A stretch of DNA of 64,000 bases from an uncultured Acidobacteriaceae bacterium (GTDB lineage: Bacteria; Acidobacteriota; Terriglobia; Terriglobales; Acidobacteriaceae). The translations under genes were made by a program, and so were the position numbers. The stretch is taken from NCBI GenBank assembly GCA_937879855.1, contig CALFMO010000023.1:1-64000 (forward strand). The letters are read 5' to 3'. The first letter of the stretch is position 1, and every line of letters starts with the position of its first letter. The notes under the pieces are model-generated. The model did not search any database, was not told where the DNA came from, and saw nothing but the letters and a program-made list of their open reading frames with translations. This document shows, piece after piece, positions 34,412-43,186 of this stretch.

Positions 34412-35992
34412 ATGCCTAGTACGCAAAATGCAGTCAACAACCATGAATATCGCAGCGTTCCCATCACCGCGCTTGCCGAGTCCGCCACTAATCCCCGCAA
34501 ACGCTTCGACGCAAAGAGCCTTGAGGAACTAGCGGCCAGCTTCAAGACGCAAGGGATTCTGGCCCCCCTTCTGGTACGCGAACTAGAAGAAAGCAAGTAC
34601 GAAGTTGTAGCCGGGGCACGTCGTCTCAGAGCAGCGAAACTGGCGGAACTCGAAAAACTTCCCGTCCGCGTGGTCAAACTGACGGACGCGGAGGCCATTG
34701 AGGCGCAGTGCGTTGAAAACCTGCAACGCGAGGACATCCACCCGCTTGAGGAAGCTCTGGGTTTCAAGTCACTCTTGGAACTCGGAGAACCTGCCTACAC
34801 AATTGCCACCATTGCCTCACGCGCTGGCAAGAGCGAGGCGTATGTCTACGGTCGCATTCGCCTCGCTGACCTCATACCGCCTGTGGCCGAGGCATTCCTG
34901 AAAGACCAGATCACCATCGGCCACGCCTTGCTGATCGCCAAGCTCCCGGCTTCGCAACAGCAGGAAGCATTCTCGGCTGCTTTTCGGGGCTTGTGGACAA
35001 GCGAAGGCAACAGCCAAGTCCTGATTCCAGTGCGCGAGTTGGGAGCGTGGATCGAATCAAACATCTTGCTACAACTAGCGTCCGCGCCGTTTGACAAGCA
35101 GGATGAGACACTCGTTCCCGAAGCAGGTTCGTGTGTCAACTGCCCGAAGCGAACCGGATTCAACAAGCTACTTTTTCCCGACGTGCGCAAAGATTCATGC
35201 ACGTCGCCCGACTGTTTCCGGGCCAAGATTGACGCTTCCGTGAAAAAGACTCTGGAAACCAAGCCGCAGCTAATCCAGATTTCAGCGGCGTGGAATTCCC
35301 GCGAGGGCGCTCCCTTGGGACGGAATCACTATGTGGAGTTGGAGATCAAAAAAACCAAGACGAACGGTGCAAGCATCAAGCTGTCACCCGTTCAGAAACC
35401 CTGTGACAAAATGACCGAGGCCCTTGTCATGGACGGGGGCAAGCGCGGACAGGTCGTCAAGGTGTGTGCCGATCCGACTTGCCGAGTCCATCATCCCAAC
35501 ACGCCCTCTCCGCAGCAAGTCGAGCGGGAGCGCGCAGAGGAGCGGAAGCGCATCGAAAAGGAAAAACTGGCCATTACGACTCGCCATCGTATCTTGGCTA
35601 CGATCCTCCAGCGCGTTTCGGGTCCATTGAAGAAAGCTGACTTGCTGACGGTCTCCGACTACCTGATTGGCCACCTCTCTTATAGCCAAGTTCCGACTCT
35701 GGCGAAGCGACACAAGGTAGAGGCGAAGAACGACTCCGCGTCGGCGCAGGAACTTCTGGCCAAGCAAGTCAGCAAATATGACGAGGCCGAACTCTGCAAA
35801 CTGGTTCTCGAAATCAGTCTGCTGGATTCGGCTTATCAGCGATCCACCTCAAGCCGCGACGACGTTCTCATGGATGTCGCCAAACGCTACCGCATAGATA
35901 CTGAAAAGCTCCAGAAAGTCGTAGCCAAAGAATTCGCCGCGAAACGAGACAAGAAAGCAATCAAGCCGAGTGTTCGCAAATCAGCAGACTGA
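34412..35992 (+). CDS. ParB/RepB-family partition or plasmid protein
   Basis: A 526-residue protein with the ParB-type nuclease/CTPase fold: VPITALAESATNPRKRFD, LEELAASFKTQGILAPLLVR, YEVVAGARRLRAAKL and ENLQREDIHPLEEALGF, followed by a helix-turn-helix (IASRAGKSEAYVYGRIRL). The C-terminal half has a Cys cluster (CVNCPKRTG, CTSPDCFRAK, CADPTCRVHH) and a charged tail, usual for the longer plasmid/ICE versions. AGGAG precedes ATG 34412. No parA is adjacent, so classical partition is not certain; many conjugative elements carry such orphan ParB-like proteins. A terminator follows at 36018. Confidence 0.85.
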   Translation: MPSTQNAVNNHEYRSVPITALAESATNPRKRFDAKSLEELAASFKTQGILAPLLVRELEESKYEVVAGARRLRAAKLAELEKLPVRVVKLTDAEAIEAQCVENLQREDIHPLEEALGFKSLLELGEPAYTIATIASRAGKSEAYVYGRIRLADLIPPVAEAFLKDQITIGHALLIAKLPASQQQEAFSAAFRGLWTSEGNSQVLIPVRELGAWIESNILLQLASAPFDKQDETLVPEAGSCVNCPKRTGFNKLLFPDVRKDSCTSPDCFRAKIDASVKKTLETKPQLIQISAAWNSREGAPLGRNHYVELEIKKTKTNGASIKLSPVQKPCDKMTEALVMDGGKRGQVVKVCADPTCRVHHPNTPSPQQVERERAEERKRIEKEKLAITTRHRILATILQRVSGPLKKADLLTVSDYLIGHLSYSQVPTLAKRHKVEAKNDSASAQELLAKQVSKYDEAELCKLVLEISLLDSAYQRSTSSRDDVLMDVAKRYRIDTEKLQKVVAKEFAAKRDKKAIKPSVRKSAD

Positions 35993-36017
35993 GTCGATCC
36001 CTGTATATCAGTTTATG

Positions 36018-36047
36018 GCGGAGTGACAATTAGCACTCCGCTTTTTT
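36018..36047 (+). terminator. Rho-independent terminator after the ParB-like gene
   Basis: Perfect 8-bp stem GCGGAGTG (36018-36025) / CACTCCGC (36034-36041), 8-base loop, then TTTTTT (36042-36047). It is 25 bases after the ParB-like stop codon. Confidence 0.9.
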
Positions 36048-36062
36048 GTTCTTGAATGGAGA

Positions 36063-36084
36063 CCCGCCCAAACCTGTGGGCGGG
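36063..36084. repeat. GC-rich hairpin CCCGCCCA/TGGGCGGG
   Basis: Perfect 8-bp inverted repeat (36063-36070 and 36077-36084) with a 6-base loop and no T-run, 15 bases after the terminator and between convergent genes. It could be a processing or bidirectional termination element, or part of the border of the mobile element. Confidence 0.5.
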
Positions 36085-36164
36085 CGTTAACGACTGGTAA
36101 AGGTCCTCGTAAACAACTTACGCAAATAGCCGTGACTTTCCGGGTGTAGTCCTGAGATATTGGG

Positions 36165-37700
36165 TCATCGCCCTGTCAATGCCGGAACACGCACACTGAC
36201 GCCGAAGGCGAAGGACGGTGTCCAGTACGTCTGTGTCGGCAGCGTGCCGCCGAATCCGGCGCCGAGACTCTGTCCCACCTTCAGGCCCTGCGTCAGGCGG
36301 ACATCATGTCCGAAGTGACAGAGTCCGCTCATCATGAGTGCCCGATAGGAGATTGACAGGCCGGTCGCGAAATCGGCGGACACGGTATTGGGATTGATTC
36401 CCACCGCGCCTGTCCAGTAAACGGCGGACTTCCAGCGTGTCCATTTCAGATCATTCGTCAGGCGGTAGTTTCCCGCCGCGAAGGGAACCACCGTCGGATG
36501 CAGGATGTTCTGCGCGACGATCTTATCGGTGACGACGCCGTTGGTGAATACGGGCGCGGCGGAAAAAGATCGCACCGGCAGCGACGAAAAGAACGCGCCC
36601 GCCGAGGCTTCCCAGCGGAAAGCGGAATGCACGTTTCCCGGAAACTTATTCGGCGTGTCGGCGAAATTAATCGCCACAGTTGCCAGCAGTTTCTTTTTGG
36701 ACGAGTCCGTCGCGGCCTGCTGGGAGTTGGCGATCAGGTTGAGCGTATTGACGGCATAAGTGATCGTCCTTGTGACCATGTTGTGGTACACGGCCTCGTC
36801 GTCTTTACGCGAGCTAATGTAGACACACTGCACGCCATCAGCGATTTCTTGCTTGGTCACCTTGATCAGAGCGCCGCAATCCTGCTCTTGGTTGTCGAAA
36901 TCATTCAGGTCGGTGATCCTCTGACTGTAGGCCATGAGGTCGCCGGCGACGGCATCGGCGAGCTTTTGCAGGTTGGTCAGCTGCAAAATCGCAGGTGCGT
37001 CGGGTTCGCTGGCCTTCAGCGCTGTATCGTTTGCAATGATCGAAATCCGGCTCGACACCGCGTATTCCGCTTTCAGAAAATCCCCGATATCGGTTTGCGC
37101 CGCGTCGAGATCGGCGGCTCCGCCCTTGCCGTTAGGAATGCGGGAATCCGGCGCGAGGGAAGGCTCCAGCTCTTTATAAATATCGATGGCGCTGCTGGCG
37201 AGTTCTCCCAGGCAGGCCTGAAAGGCCGAGACAACGTCCTTTACGCCCTTGGCTGGCGGCTTGGTTGTTATCTTCGGGTCGGCGCACGGGTCGGGCGCCG
37301 CCGGAGGCGGAACTCCGTATAGCTTGGCGGTGAACTCCGAGAGTTTTCCCAGTGAGGGCAAAAGCCCCTGGACGATGCTGGATGTCACGTCGGGCGTGAG
37401 CGTCGCCTGTCCGCTCTGGTAGTCGAGAAAATATCTCTCGTAATCTTTGGGATTCTTGATGACGACAGTGACAATCTGGCTTGAATACATCTGTACCGTC
37501 GATGGCGAGACCGGATTGCTTCTGTCGATGACGAGTTTGCAGTTCTCGTTGGTCCTAGCCAATGAGCACACTCTCAATGCATTCACCTGTGCCGGTGAGA
37601 ATTCTTGTGCCCGGAGCGACAGCGCTGGCAGGAACAGGACGAAGACGAGAAGAGCGAGTGAGAAGGCGCGCGATAATGTTAGTGAGCCAAAAGCAGTCAA
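36165..37700 (-). CDS. Secreted protein of unknown function
   Basis: A 511-residue protein with a signal peptide (LSRAFSLALLVFVLFLPALSLRAQE; cleavage likely after RAQ or LRA). The start is a TTG at 37700 with GGGAGG seven bases upstream. The mature part has a region of alternating charged and helical segments, a Cys pair region (CADPKI...FQACLG, DCGALIKVT, GVQCVYIS), and a C-terminal 200 residues rich in beta strands ending in a hydrophobic ALTGR, which looks like an outer-membrane barrel or a periplasmic sandwich. I do not recognise a family. It is alone, convergent with the ParB-like gene. Confidence 0.7.
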   Translation of the reverse strand: MTAFGSLTLSRAFSLALLVFVLFLPALSLRAQEFSPAQVNALRVCSLARTNENCKLVIDRSNPVSPSTVQMYSSQIVTVVIKNPKDYERYFLDYQSGQATLTPDVTSSIVQGLLPSLGKLSEFTAKLYGVPPPAAPDPCADPKITTKPPAKGVKDVVSAFQACLGELASSAIDIYKELEPSLAPDSRIPNGKGGAADLDAAQTDIGDFLKAEYAVSSRISIIANDTALKASEPDAPAILQLTNLQKLADAVAGDLMAYSQRITDLNDFDNQEQDCGALIKVTKQEIADGVQCVYISSRKDDEAVYHNMVTRTITYAVNTLNLIANSQQAATDSSKKKLLATVAINFADTPNKFPGNVHSAFRWEASAGAFFSSLPVRSFSAAPVFTNGVVTDKIVAQNILHPTVVPFAAGNYRLTNDLKWTRWKSAVYWTGAVGINPNTVSADFATGLSISYRALMMSGLCHFGHDVRLTQGLKVGQSLGAGFGGTLPTQTYWTPSFAFGVSVRVPALTGR

Positions 37701-38245
37701 GGAGAACCCTCCCTTTACCGCTACGGGGTAGCGGATAAGTTAGATTGTCCCCCTCAGTAGCCAGCATTATAGTCAAAGCTGGTCGCGCTTAGCCAACGAC
37801 TAAATTGGAAGGAATCCGATCGTGCAATCCATAGTTGTTGTACTTGATGTGTGGGAATTATCCCGCCGGACTCTGTCATGATCGACGGCGATTCCGATCA
37901 TACGTCTGACAAGGGAACTCCGGGGAAGCTAAATCGGAACACAGGCGCGTCTTCCCGGACTAATGCGCGCACCCTTCGATCATTCGGATGTCAAAAGCGA
38001 GAGCCGCCCGGAGCTAGACTGCGCTACGACGGGCGGCTTGCTACCCCCTCATCTCGCGCCTGGATTGTACGACTCTTTTCAAAGTTCCCACACCTGAAAA
38101 CGATCCAGTGGCAAGGATCACCGCGAAAACGATTGATGGCAAAGAAGGGTGGATTGTGCCTTCCGCAAAGGAGTGGCGTCAGTTGCACGGCAACCCGAGG
38201 AGAACCTGACCGTGGATGGGTAGAACATTCAACTCTTGTCTCATG
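37701..38245. other. 545-bp stretch without an intact gene
   Basis: Contains a perfect 9-bp inverted repeat AGCCGCCCG (38002-38010) / CGGGCGGCT (38030-38038) and a short coding-like remnant at 38018-38209 (listed separately). The rest shows no coding character. It separates the secreted-protein gene from the DUF2442/XRE cluster and could be the scarred edge of the mobile element. Confidence 0.4.
38018..38209 (+). pseudogene. Possible C-terminal remnant of a small protein
   Basis: Open from the TAG at 38015 to the TGA at 38207-38209 with no ATG. The reading VPTPENDPVARITAKTIDG and KEGWIVPSAKEWRQLHGNP has balanced, protein-like composition, unlike its surroundings. A GTG at 38108 could start a 33-residue peptide. 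I do not recognise it; a decayed gene is the simplest reading. Confidence 0.3.
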
Positions 38246-38497
38246 TCACCTTGAGCGAATCTTCAATCCGCCGGCCACAGAGATTCTAGACTTGTAGTTG
38301 CGAATTATTCGAGCGTCTCCGGTGCTGACGTGTTGGAACTGGGGTCGAATTTGCACCGCAGGAATGATGTCCACATTCATGCTATGCCCATCCTCAAATT
38401 CCACTTCGACAGCAACATATTCTTCGTCGTAGGCGACGTTCATTCTCTTCACAGTTCGGCCACGAGCCTCTATCAATTCGACCCAGGGTTTTGGCAT
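38246..38497 (-). CDS. DUF2442-like small protein
   Basis: An 83-residue protein. The segment VKRMNVAYDEEYVAVEVEFEDGHSMNVDIIP resembles DUF2442 proteins, which are often found with toxin-antitoxin-like partners. It is the last of four closely spaced genes, 20 bp after the XRE gene, and shares the alternating-strand design of the DUF2442-like gene at 38796. Biochemical role unknown. Confidence 0.6.
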   Translation of the reverse strand: MPKPWVELIEARGRTVKRMNVAYDEEYVAVEVEFEDGHSMNVDIIPAVQIRPQFQHVSTGDARIIRNYKSRISVAGGLKIRSR

Positions 38498-38517
38498 TGA
38501 ACATAGATCCTTTCTGC

Positions 38518-38793
38518 TTATCTTGACTCTTCCATGCCCTGCACTAGCCTGAAGATGTAGCTCAAGCGGTGGCCCAAGGCTTCCGCCAGAGTTTCCATGT
38601 TGCCCAACAACGGATTGGCCTTCCCCTGCTCGATATGCTCCAGAGTCGTCCGGCTGAACTTTGCAAGCCGGGCAAGTTCAGGGCGGGATAGATGGCGCTT
38701 CTTCCGAAGCTGACGAACAACAATTCCAAAGTTCCTTTGAAACTGACGGAATTCGAGCTCAAACTTCCTCTTCCTCCGATTTGGCCGCTTCAT
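38518..38793 (-). CDS. XRE-family helix-turn-helix protein
   Basis: A 91-residue regulator: FGIVVRQLRKKRHLSRPELARLAKFSRTTLEHIEQGKANPLLGNMETLAEALG is a textbook XRE helix-turn-helix covering most of the protein, with a basic N-terminus. It lies 2 bp after one DUF2442-like gene and 20 bp before another. It is probably the antitoxin or autoregulator of this cluster. Confidence 0.85.
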   Translation of the reverse strand: MKRPNRRKRKFELEFRQFQRNFGIVVRQLRKKRHLSRPELARLAKFSRTTLEHIEQGKANPLLGNMETLAEALGHRLSYIFRLVQGMEESR

Positions 38794-38795
38794 GT

Positions 38796-39026
38796 CTACC
38801 CCTCAGTCTGACGAACGAATGGATAGCTCCGTAGGATCTTTCCGTTCCCCGTTGTCCAGTCAATGTGCTCTGGTTCGAACTGCATGAATGGGCGGATACT
38901 GAAATGGATGGCAGTGTTGTCGGTGAACTTGACCGAAATATTGTGCCAGTCGGATTCGTTTGCGACCGTGAGCTTCGCCACGGTCTTGCCGATCACCTTT
39001 GGATACTCATAGATTCGTTGTGACAT
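38796..39026 (-). CDS. DUF2442-like small protein
   Basis: A 76-residue protein (IGKTVAKLTVANESDWHNISVKFTDNTAIHFSI in pieces) with the same short alternating-strand pattern as the gene at 38246, so the two may be distant paralogues either side of the XRE gene. It starts directly after the stop of the upstream gene. Function unknown. Confidence 0.55.
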   Translation of the reverse strand: MSQRIYEYPKVIGKTVAKLTVANESDWHNISVKFTDNTAIHFSIRPFMQFEPEHIDWTTGNGKILRSYPFVRQTEG

Positions 39027-39233
39027 TCAGAGTCCTCTCCTTTTTCGCAGGTCTTTTTCTGGCCTAAGAGAGAACCCCTTCATCTGTGGAATGCGGCTCT
39101 TGCGAAAGTCCTTATCTAGAGTCTTGATGCAGTTCCGCAAGATGTCTTCCACGAATCGGATTCTCTTGGCGCTGGCATCTTTTGGCCCAAGAATCTCAAT
39201 CATTAGGGTGGTAGCAACAACCTGTTTAGCCAT
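39027..39233 (-). CDS. Small protein of unknown function, first gene of the DUF2442/XRE cluster
   Basis: A 68-residue basic protein (MAKQVVATTLMIEILGPKD, then RFVEDILRNCIKTLDKDF). ATG 39233 was chosen over a longer frame to 39323. A perfect TATAAT box reads on the minus strand at 39245-39240, which would put the transcription start at or next to the ATG, so the mRNA may be leaderless. Its stop abuts the next start. No family recognised. Confidence 0.55.
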   Translation of the reverse strand: MAKQVVATTLMIEILGPKDASAKRIRFVEDILRNCIKTLDKDFRKSRIPQMKGFSLRPEKDLRKRRGL

Positions 39234-39310
39234 AGCTCTATTATACCTCATAGATGCAAGAGATTTATTAGATTCCTTGCCTGTAGCGGATGCAACGGCG
39301 ACGATATGGC

Positions 39311-39481
39311 ATGAAGAGAACAACCTCGGTCACCGTCAAGATGACCGCAGACGATTACGCCCTACTCCAGAAAGCCGCGGATACCATCTGGCCGAAGGCA
39401 GTGTTAACTCGTTCAAGCGTGGTGCTCGGACTCGCACGGATCGGAGCAGAGAGCGTCTTGAGACCAGCAAAGAGAAAGTGA
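39311..39481 (+). CDS. Small ribbon-helix-helix-like DNA-binding protein
   Basis: A 56-residue protein from ATG 39311 (MKRTTSVTVKMTADDYALLQKAADTIWP, then TRSSVVLGLARIGAESVL): an initial strand followed by two helices, as in RHH antitoxins that bind operators as dimers. It is divergent from the DUF2442/XRE cluster, 77 bp away, so it may regulate that promoter. No toxin gene is directly downstream. Confidence 0.6.
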   Translation: MKRTTSVTVKMTADDYALLQKAADTIWPKAVLTRSSVVLGLARIGAESVLRPAKRK

Positions 39482-39904
39482 CTTATGCGTAGTCCGAAGA
39501 ATGAGTTCGAGAAGGTACTGAGCGAGTGAAGATTCGGGCAGGAAGGAAAATGTCGGAACAGCGCCTCCTGCTGCTGTCTCTTTGTCGTGATGTGCTGAGA
39601 ACCTATTAGTAGGTTTCGGAGTTTTTGATCCACATTGTCTTTGCCTCCGTACCGTCTTCACTATTTTGGGTATTTCTTGTTCGGGTGTCTCGGTGGTCAG
39701 GCCTCCGGTCGGGATTGACTGCCGCACGATTGCGCCTTTCGTGATCATCTCGCATTACGGCGTCTTCACTGATTTTCAGACGCGTTCCCGGACACCGCCT
39801 GCCTGCGCGTAATGTACCCGCTGTCCCGAAATCCGGACATGATAAGCAAAAGCCTTGTCTAGACCGTTAAGGCGGGTGCATCATCTAGGAACCAAGGTGT
39901 TGTC
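39482..39904. other. 423-bp stretch without a convincing gene
   Basis: Reverse-strand frames here are low in coding character. The only structure seen is TGTCC-CGAAATCC-GGACA near 39821-39838, a short inverted repeat close upstream of the next gene. No promoter stands out. Confidence 0.4.
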
Positions 39905-40180
39905 ATGTCTTCTAATGAATTGCTCAACTACTACGAGTCTGTCGTTCCCCTTGATTCTCAGATTCTCGAGGTGGACAATCCGGTCCTCCGCGAATATATG
40001 TCTGAACTTCGTGGCGCGTTAGAAGACCGAGCGATCCTACGGATGTTGCGTTTTCAGGCGGGCATCCCCATCTGCTGTGGGGACGGGCACTGTATCACAC
40101 AACCAAGCGCCCGCTGCATGAAAGGCGAACATCAAACGTGCCCGGAGCACGTAGAGACTTGTTATCTATGCCACCTCTGA
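39905..40180 (+). CDS. Small Cys-rich protein of unknown function
   Basis: A 91-residue protein. The first 60 residues are helical and acidic (SNELLNYYESVVPLDSQILE); the C-terminus carries seven cysteines (GIPICCGDGHCITQPSARCMKGEHQTCPEHVETCYLCHL in pieces), most likely a zinc-binding knuckle. No family recognised; it stands alone between non-coding stretches. Confidence 0.55.
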   Translation: MSSNELLNYYESVVPLDSQILEVDNPVLREYMSELRGALEDRAILRMLRFQAGIPICCGDGHCITQPSARCMKGEHQTCPEHVETCYLCHL

Positions 40181-40414
40181 TCCTGAGTCGCTCCACGAAT
40201 ACGAACCTCCTGCTGTTGCGAAGCCGGTGAACCGTTCGTGGTTTGGCCGCCACTGCCGATTGGTCAATTTGACTCCGACAGGTCGTTCCGCTAAAACGCT
40301 TGCTCTGGGCGCAGCTTCGGGGCAAAAGCGCCTTTTGATTTCTACAAGTCGATGAGAAACTATTGGGGAGGCTTCGGGTTCTAATCCCTAACGCCACCGC
40401 TTTGCGGCGCCTCG

Positions 40415-43186
40415 TTGCTACTACTTTGTAGATTCCTTATCTGTGTGGGTTTCTCAGTGGGCGGACGTGTCCCAAGATGGGCGGGCTTTGTGGTCGCTCC
40501 GACCGTGGTGCTCCTGACAATCTGCTCTTACTACGCCTGCACTCGCCACTACCGAACGGCTTCTGGCAATGCCGCCAGTTCTCCCGTTAACTCCGCCGCC
40601 CTACAACAGTCCACCGATCCGCAGGCGCTACTTAGCGCCGCCGATCACTTCTACTGGTTAAATAACGGACCCGCAGCGACGCCACTCTATACCAGAGCAG
40701 AGAAGCTGTTCTCCGAGCGGGACGACGCCAGGAACGAACTTTACGCCAAAGTCGGACGCCTCAGATCAGAAGCCGAAACGATGTCGTTTGTTGACCTTTC
40801 ACATTTCTTGAACGAACAATTGCAGAATCCCATCGTGCAGGGTGACAAGAAACTGCGTCTTTGGTGCCTGATCGCGAAGGGCTACACGGATATCGAGATT
40901 GATTATCGAGCTACGAAACGAGATTGGCTGGAAGCTCAGGGGATTGCGAATGTGTTGGGCGAAAAGCAATGGGCAAATCGGGCTTCCGGCGAATTAGGGC
41001 TGGTCGCCTTCCTTGAGGGAAATCCCGGACGAGCCGCGCGGCTGCTAGGCGGCGCGCTCCTCTCCACAATGGCTAGCGGCGACGCAGGCGGTCAGATCAG
41101 GTTCTTGGAATTGATCGGCAGAGGCTTCGACGAGGTGAATCGTCATAGTGAGGCACTGAGATTCTTTGAAAGAGCAATCAAGCTTGCAGATGCGGAAAAA
41201 GACTCCGGTCTCCCGTACATGGCATACGAGGGGAAGGCACGCGCTCTGGTTGCCATCGGAAAACCAGAAGAGGCAAAGGCAGTACTTGACGACGCACTTG
41301 GTAAGGCTCGATCACAACAGAAGCGAGGTCATGAGGCCGAGTTGTTGATCTTGCTTGGAAAGCTGGCTTCGCAAACAGGGGACAGGAAACAGGCCATCGC
41401 CGATTTGGAAAGTGCCGCCCAATTCGCAAAGCGAGTCCAATTCTTTCGAATGGAGGCCGACGCCATGTTCGAGTTGGCGACGCTTTACCGCGACGCCGGC
41501 GATCTCCTCACGGCAGAGGAACGTGCTACAGATGGCCTAGACGCGAGCCAACGTGTTGGCGATCGTTACTATGTGCCTCGCAACTTGACCATCCTTGCCG
41601 ACCTGAAGGCGCGGCGCAGTCGCGTTGACGAGGCCAACACCCTTTACGAGCAGGCAGAAGACGTAATTGAAAGCATGTTAATCAGCGTGGATGAGCCTTA
41701 TTGGAACAGTTCGGTTGCTGCTTCGATGAGTCAAACGTACTTGCAGCATTTTGAACTGGTCACCAAGAGCGGCGACGTGCCCGGCGCTTTCAACGTTTTG
41801 GAACGGGTGCGCGGACGGACTCTGGCTTGGGCCCTCGAAGATAGGAAAGCTCTTCGGACGGCCGAGTCTGGGCAGACGGCATCGCTCGAAACAGACCTTG
41901 CGGGCCTCCAAGTTCAACTGATGCAAACCAACAGCACAGAAAAGCGCGAGCAACTGATGGATCAATTGGTCGAATATGAGCGACGGCTTGGACTAGCCTG
42001 GACAAAGGAGGACGCTCCCGGCCATGGCCTGCCGGTGCGACCTGCGTCCCTGTCGGAGGTCCAAGAAGTCCTGAAACCAGACGAAGTGCTTCTAGAGTAC
42101 GTTCTGGATAACCCGACTTCCTTCTGCGTTGTGATTTCTCCAAAAAGGGCATACGTCCGAGTGCTACCGGCAGGACGCAAGGAGATCGAGAATCTCAGCC
42201 AGCGACTTGTCGGAGAAATTCGCACCAAGGGCACCGGCGCTGAACTTTCAAAGAGGCTCTACGCGATCCTCGTAAAGCCCATCCCGGAAGCAGCCACAGT
42301 GCCACGCCTCATCATCGCACCGGATGCAATATTGAACCTGCTTCCGTTTGAGGCGCTTCGCGATGCTCAGGGCGAGTACCTCTTGAAGTCGCGCGTCATA
42401 AGCTACGTGCCTTCCGGCACAATTTTGAACGCTCTTCGCCCCGCTGAGAAACAGAAATCAGCTCCCAAACCCCTTCTCGCAGTCGGTGATGTCGAGTACG
42501 AGAACCAAGGCGGTGCGGGACGGAGAATCCCAACCCCGGCCTCTATTCGTGGCCGGATTGAGCGCGGGATTGCGGATCTCTCAGGGATTGGCCTTCACGA
42601 CCTTCCAGAGACGCGAGCGGAGGTCGAGGAAATCGGTAAAATCGTTGGATCGGACGCCGTAATATTGCTTGGCAAGGATGCCACGGAAACCGGATTTAAG
42701 AAGCAACCACTTGATCAGTTTCGCATCTTGCATTTGGCTGTCCATGGATTCGCGGACACACAGTACCCAGAACGGTCAGCGCTGGTGTTGGGTGCGGACC
42801 CACAATCGAGTGATGACGGTTTGCTGCAAGTGCGGGAGATCATAAGACTGCGATTGAATGCCGAACTCACGACCCTTTCTGCTTGTGACAGTGGCGTTGG
42901 CAAATTGCAGGGGCAAGAGGGCATCAGCAACCTGGTGGAAGCATTTCTAGTGGCTGGGTCGAAATCGGTTGTAGCGAGCCTGTGGAGCGCAGACGACACA
43001 TTCGCTAGTGCACTGATGGAACAGTTTTACCGGCGCTTGGCCCAGGGCGAAGATACGAGTTCGGCTCTGCGAAACGCAAAGCTTGACCTGCTCTCTAAAT
43101 ACGGCGGTCAGGTCAGTCCTTTCTATTGGGCGGCGTTCATAGCCTTAGGGGAGACCTCGACACCGATAGGTATAAAACAGCAATGA
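40415..43186 (+). CDS. TPR-repeat CHAT (caspase-like) protease, membrane anchored
   Basis: A 923-residue protein. One membrane helix is near the N-terminus (WAGFVVAPTVVLLTICSYYA). TPR repeats cover about 70-460 (GDRYYVPRNLTILADLKARRSRVDEANTLYEQAEDVI, in pieces). A CHAT domain is at the C-terminus, with the His in ILHLAVHGFAD (about H776) and the Cys in LSACDSGVGKLQGQEG (about C825), so the catalytic dyad is intact. The usual FYWAAFIALGE ending is present. The start is uncertain (TTG 40415 is the first possible). CHAT proteases are caspase relatives used in stress or defence cascades. The downstream S41 protease gene overlaps by 4 bp. Confidence 0.85.
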   Translation: MLLLCRFLICVGFSVGGRVPRWAGFVVAPTVVLLTICSYYACTRHYRTASGNAASSPVNSAALQQSTDPQALLSAADHFYWLNNGPAATPLYTRAEKLFSERDDARNELYAKVGRLRSEAETMSFVDLSHFLNEQLQNPIVQGDKKLRLWCLIAKGYTDIEIDYRATKRDWLEAQGIANVLGEKQWANRASGELGLVAFLEGNPGRAARLLGGALLSTMASGDAGGQIRFLELIGRGFDEVNRHSEALRFFERAIKLADAEKDSGLPYMAYEGKARALVAIGKPEEAKAVLDDALGKARSQQKRGHEAELLILLGKLASQTGDRKQAIADLESAAQFAKRVQFFRMEADAMFELATLYRDAGDLLTAEERATDGLDASQRVGDRYYVPRNLTILADLKARRSRVDEANTLYEQAEDVIESMLISVDEPYWNSSVAASMSQTYLQHFELVTKSGDVPGAFNVLERVRGRTLAWALEDRKALRTAESGQTASLETDLAGLQVQLMQTNSTEKREQLMDQLVEYERRLGLAWTKEDAPGHGLPVRPASLSEVQEVLKPDEVLLEYVLDNPTSFCVVISPKRAYVRVLPAGRKEIENLSQRLVGEIRTKGTGAELSKRLYAILVKPIPEAATVPRLIIAPDAILNLLPFEALRDAQGEYLLKSRVISYVPSGTILNALRPAEKQKSAPKPLLAVGDVEYENQGGAGRRIPTPASIRGRIERGIADLSGIGLHDLPETRAEVEEIGKIVGSDAVILLGKDATETGFKKQPLDQFRILHLAVHGFADTQYPERSALVLGADPQSSDDGLLQVREIIRLRLNAELTTLSACDSGVGKLQGQEGISNLVEAFLVAGSKSVVASLWSADDTFASALMEQFYRRLAQGEDTSSALRNAKLDLLSKYGGQVSPFYWAAFIALGETSTPIGIKQQ

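Noticed and set aside
36498..37322. 274-residue plus-strand open frame
   Set aside because: Antisense to the secreted-protein gene; the minus-strand frame has a signal peptide and ribosome binding site.
38002..38038. tRNA-like element or attachment site at the 9-bp hairpin
   Set aside because: Only a single stem is visible; no acceptor, anticodon and T-arm pattern.
39413..39748. 111-residue minus-strand open frame
   Set aside because: Overlaps the RHH-like gene antisense, has low coding character, and has no ribosome binding site.
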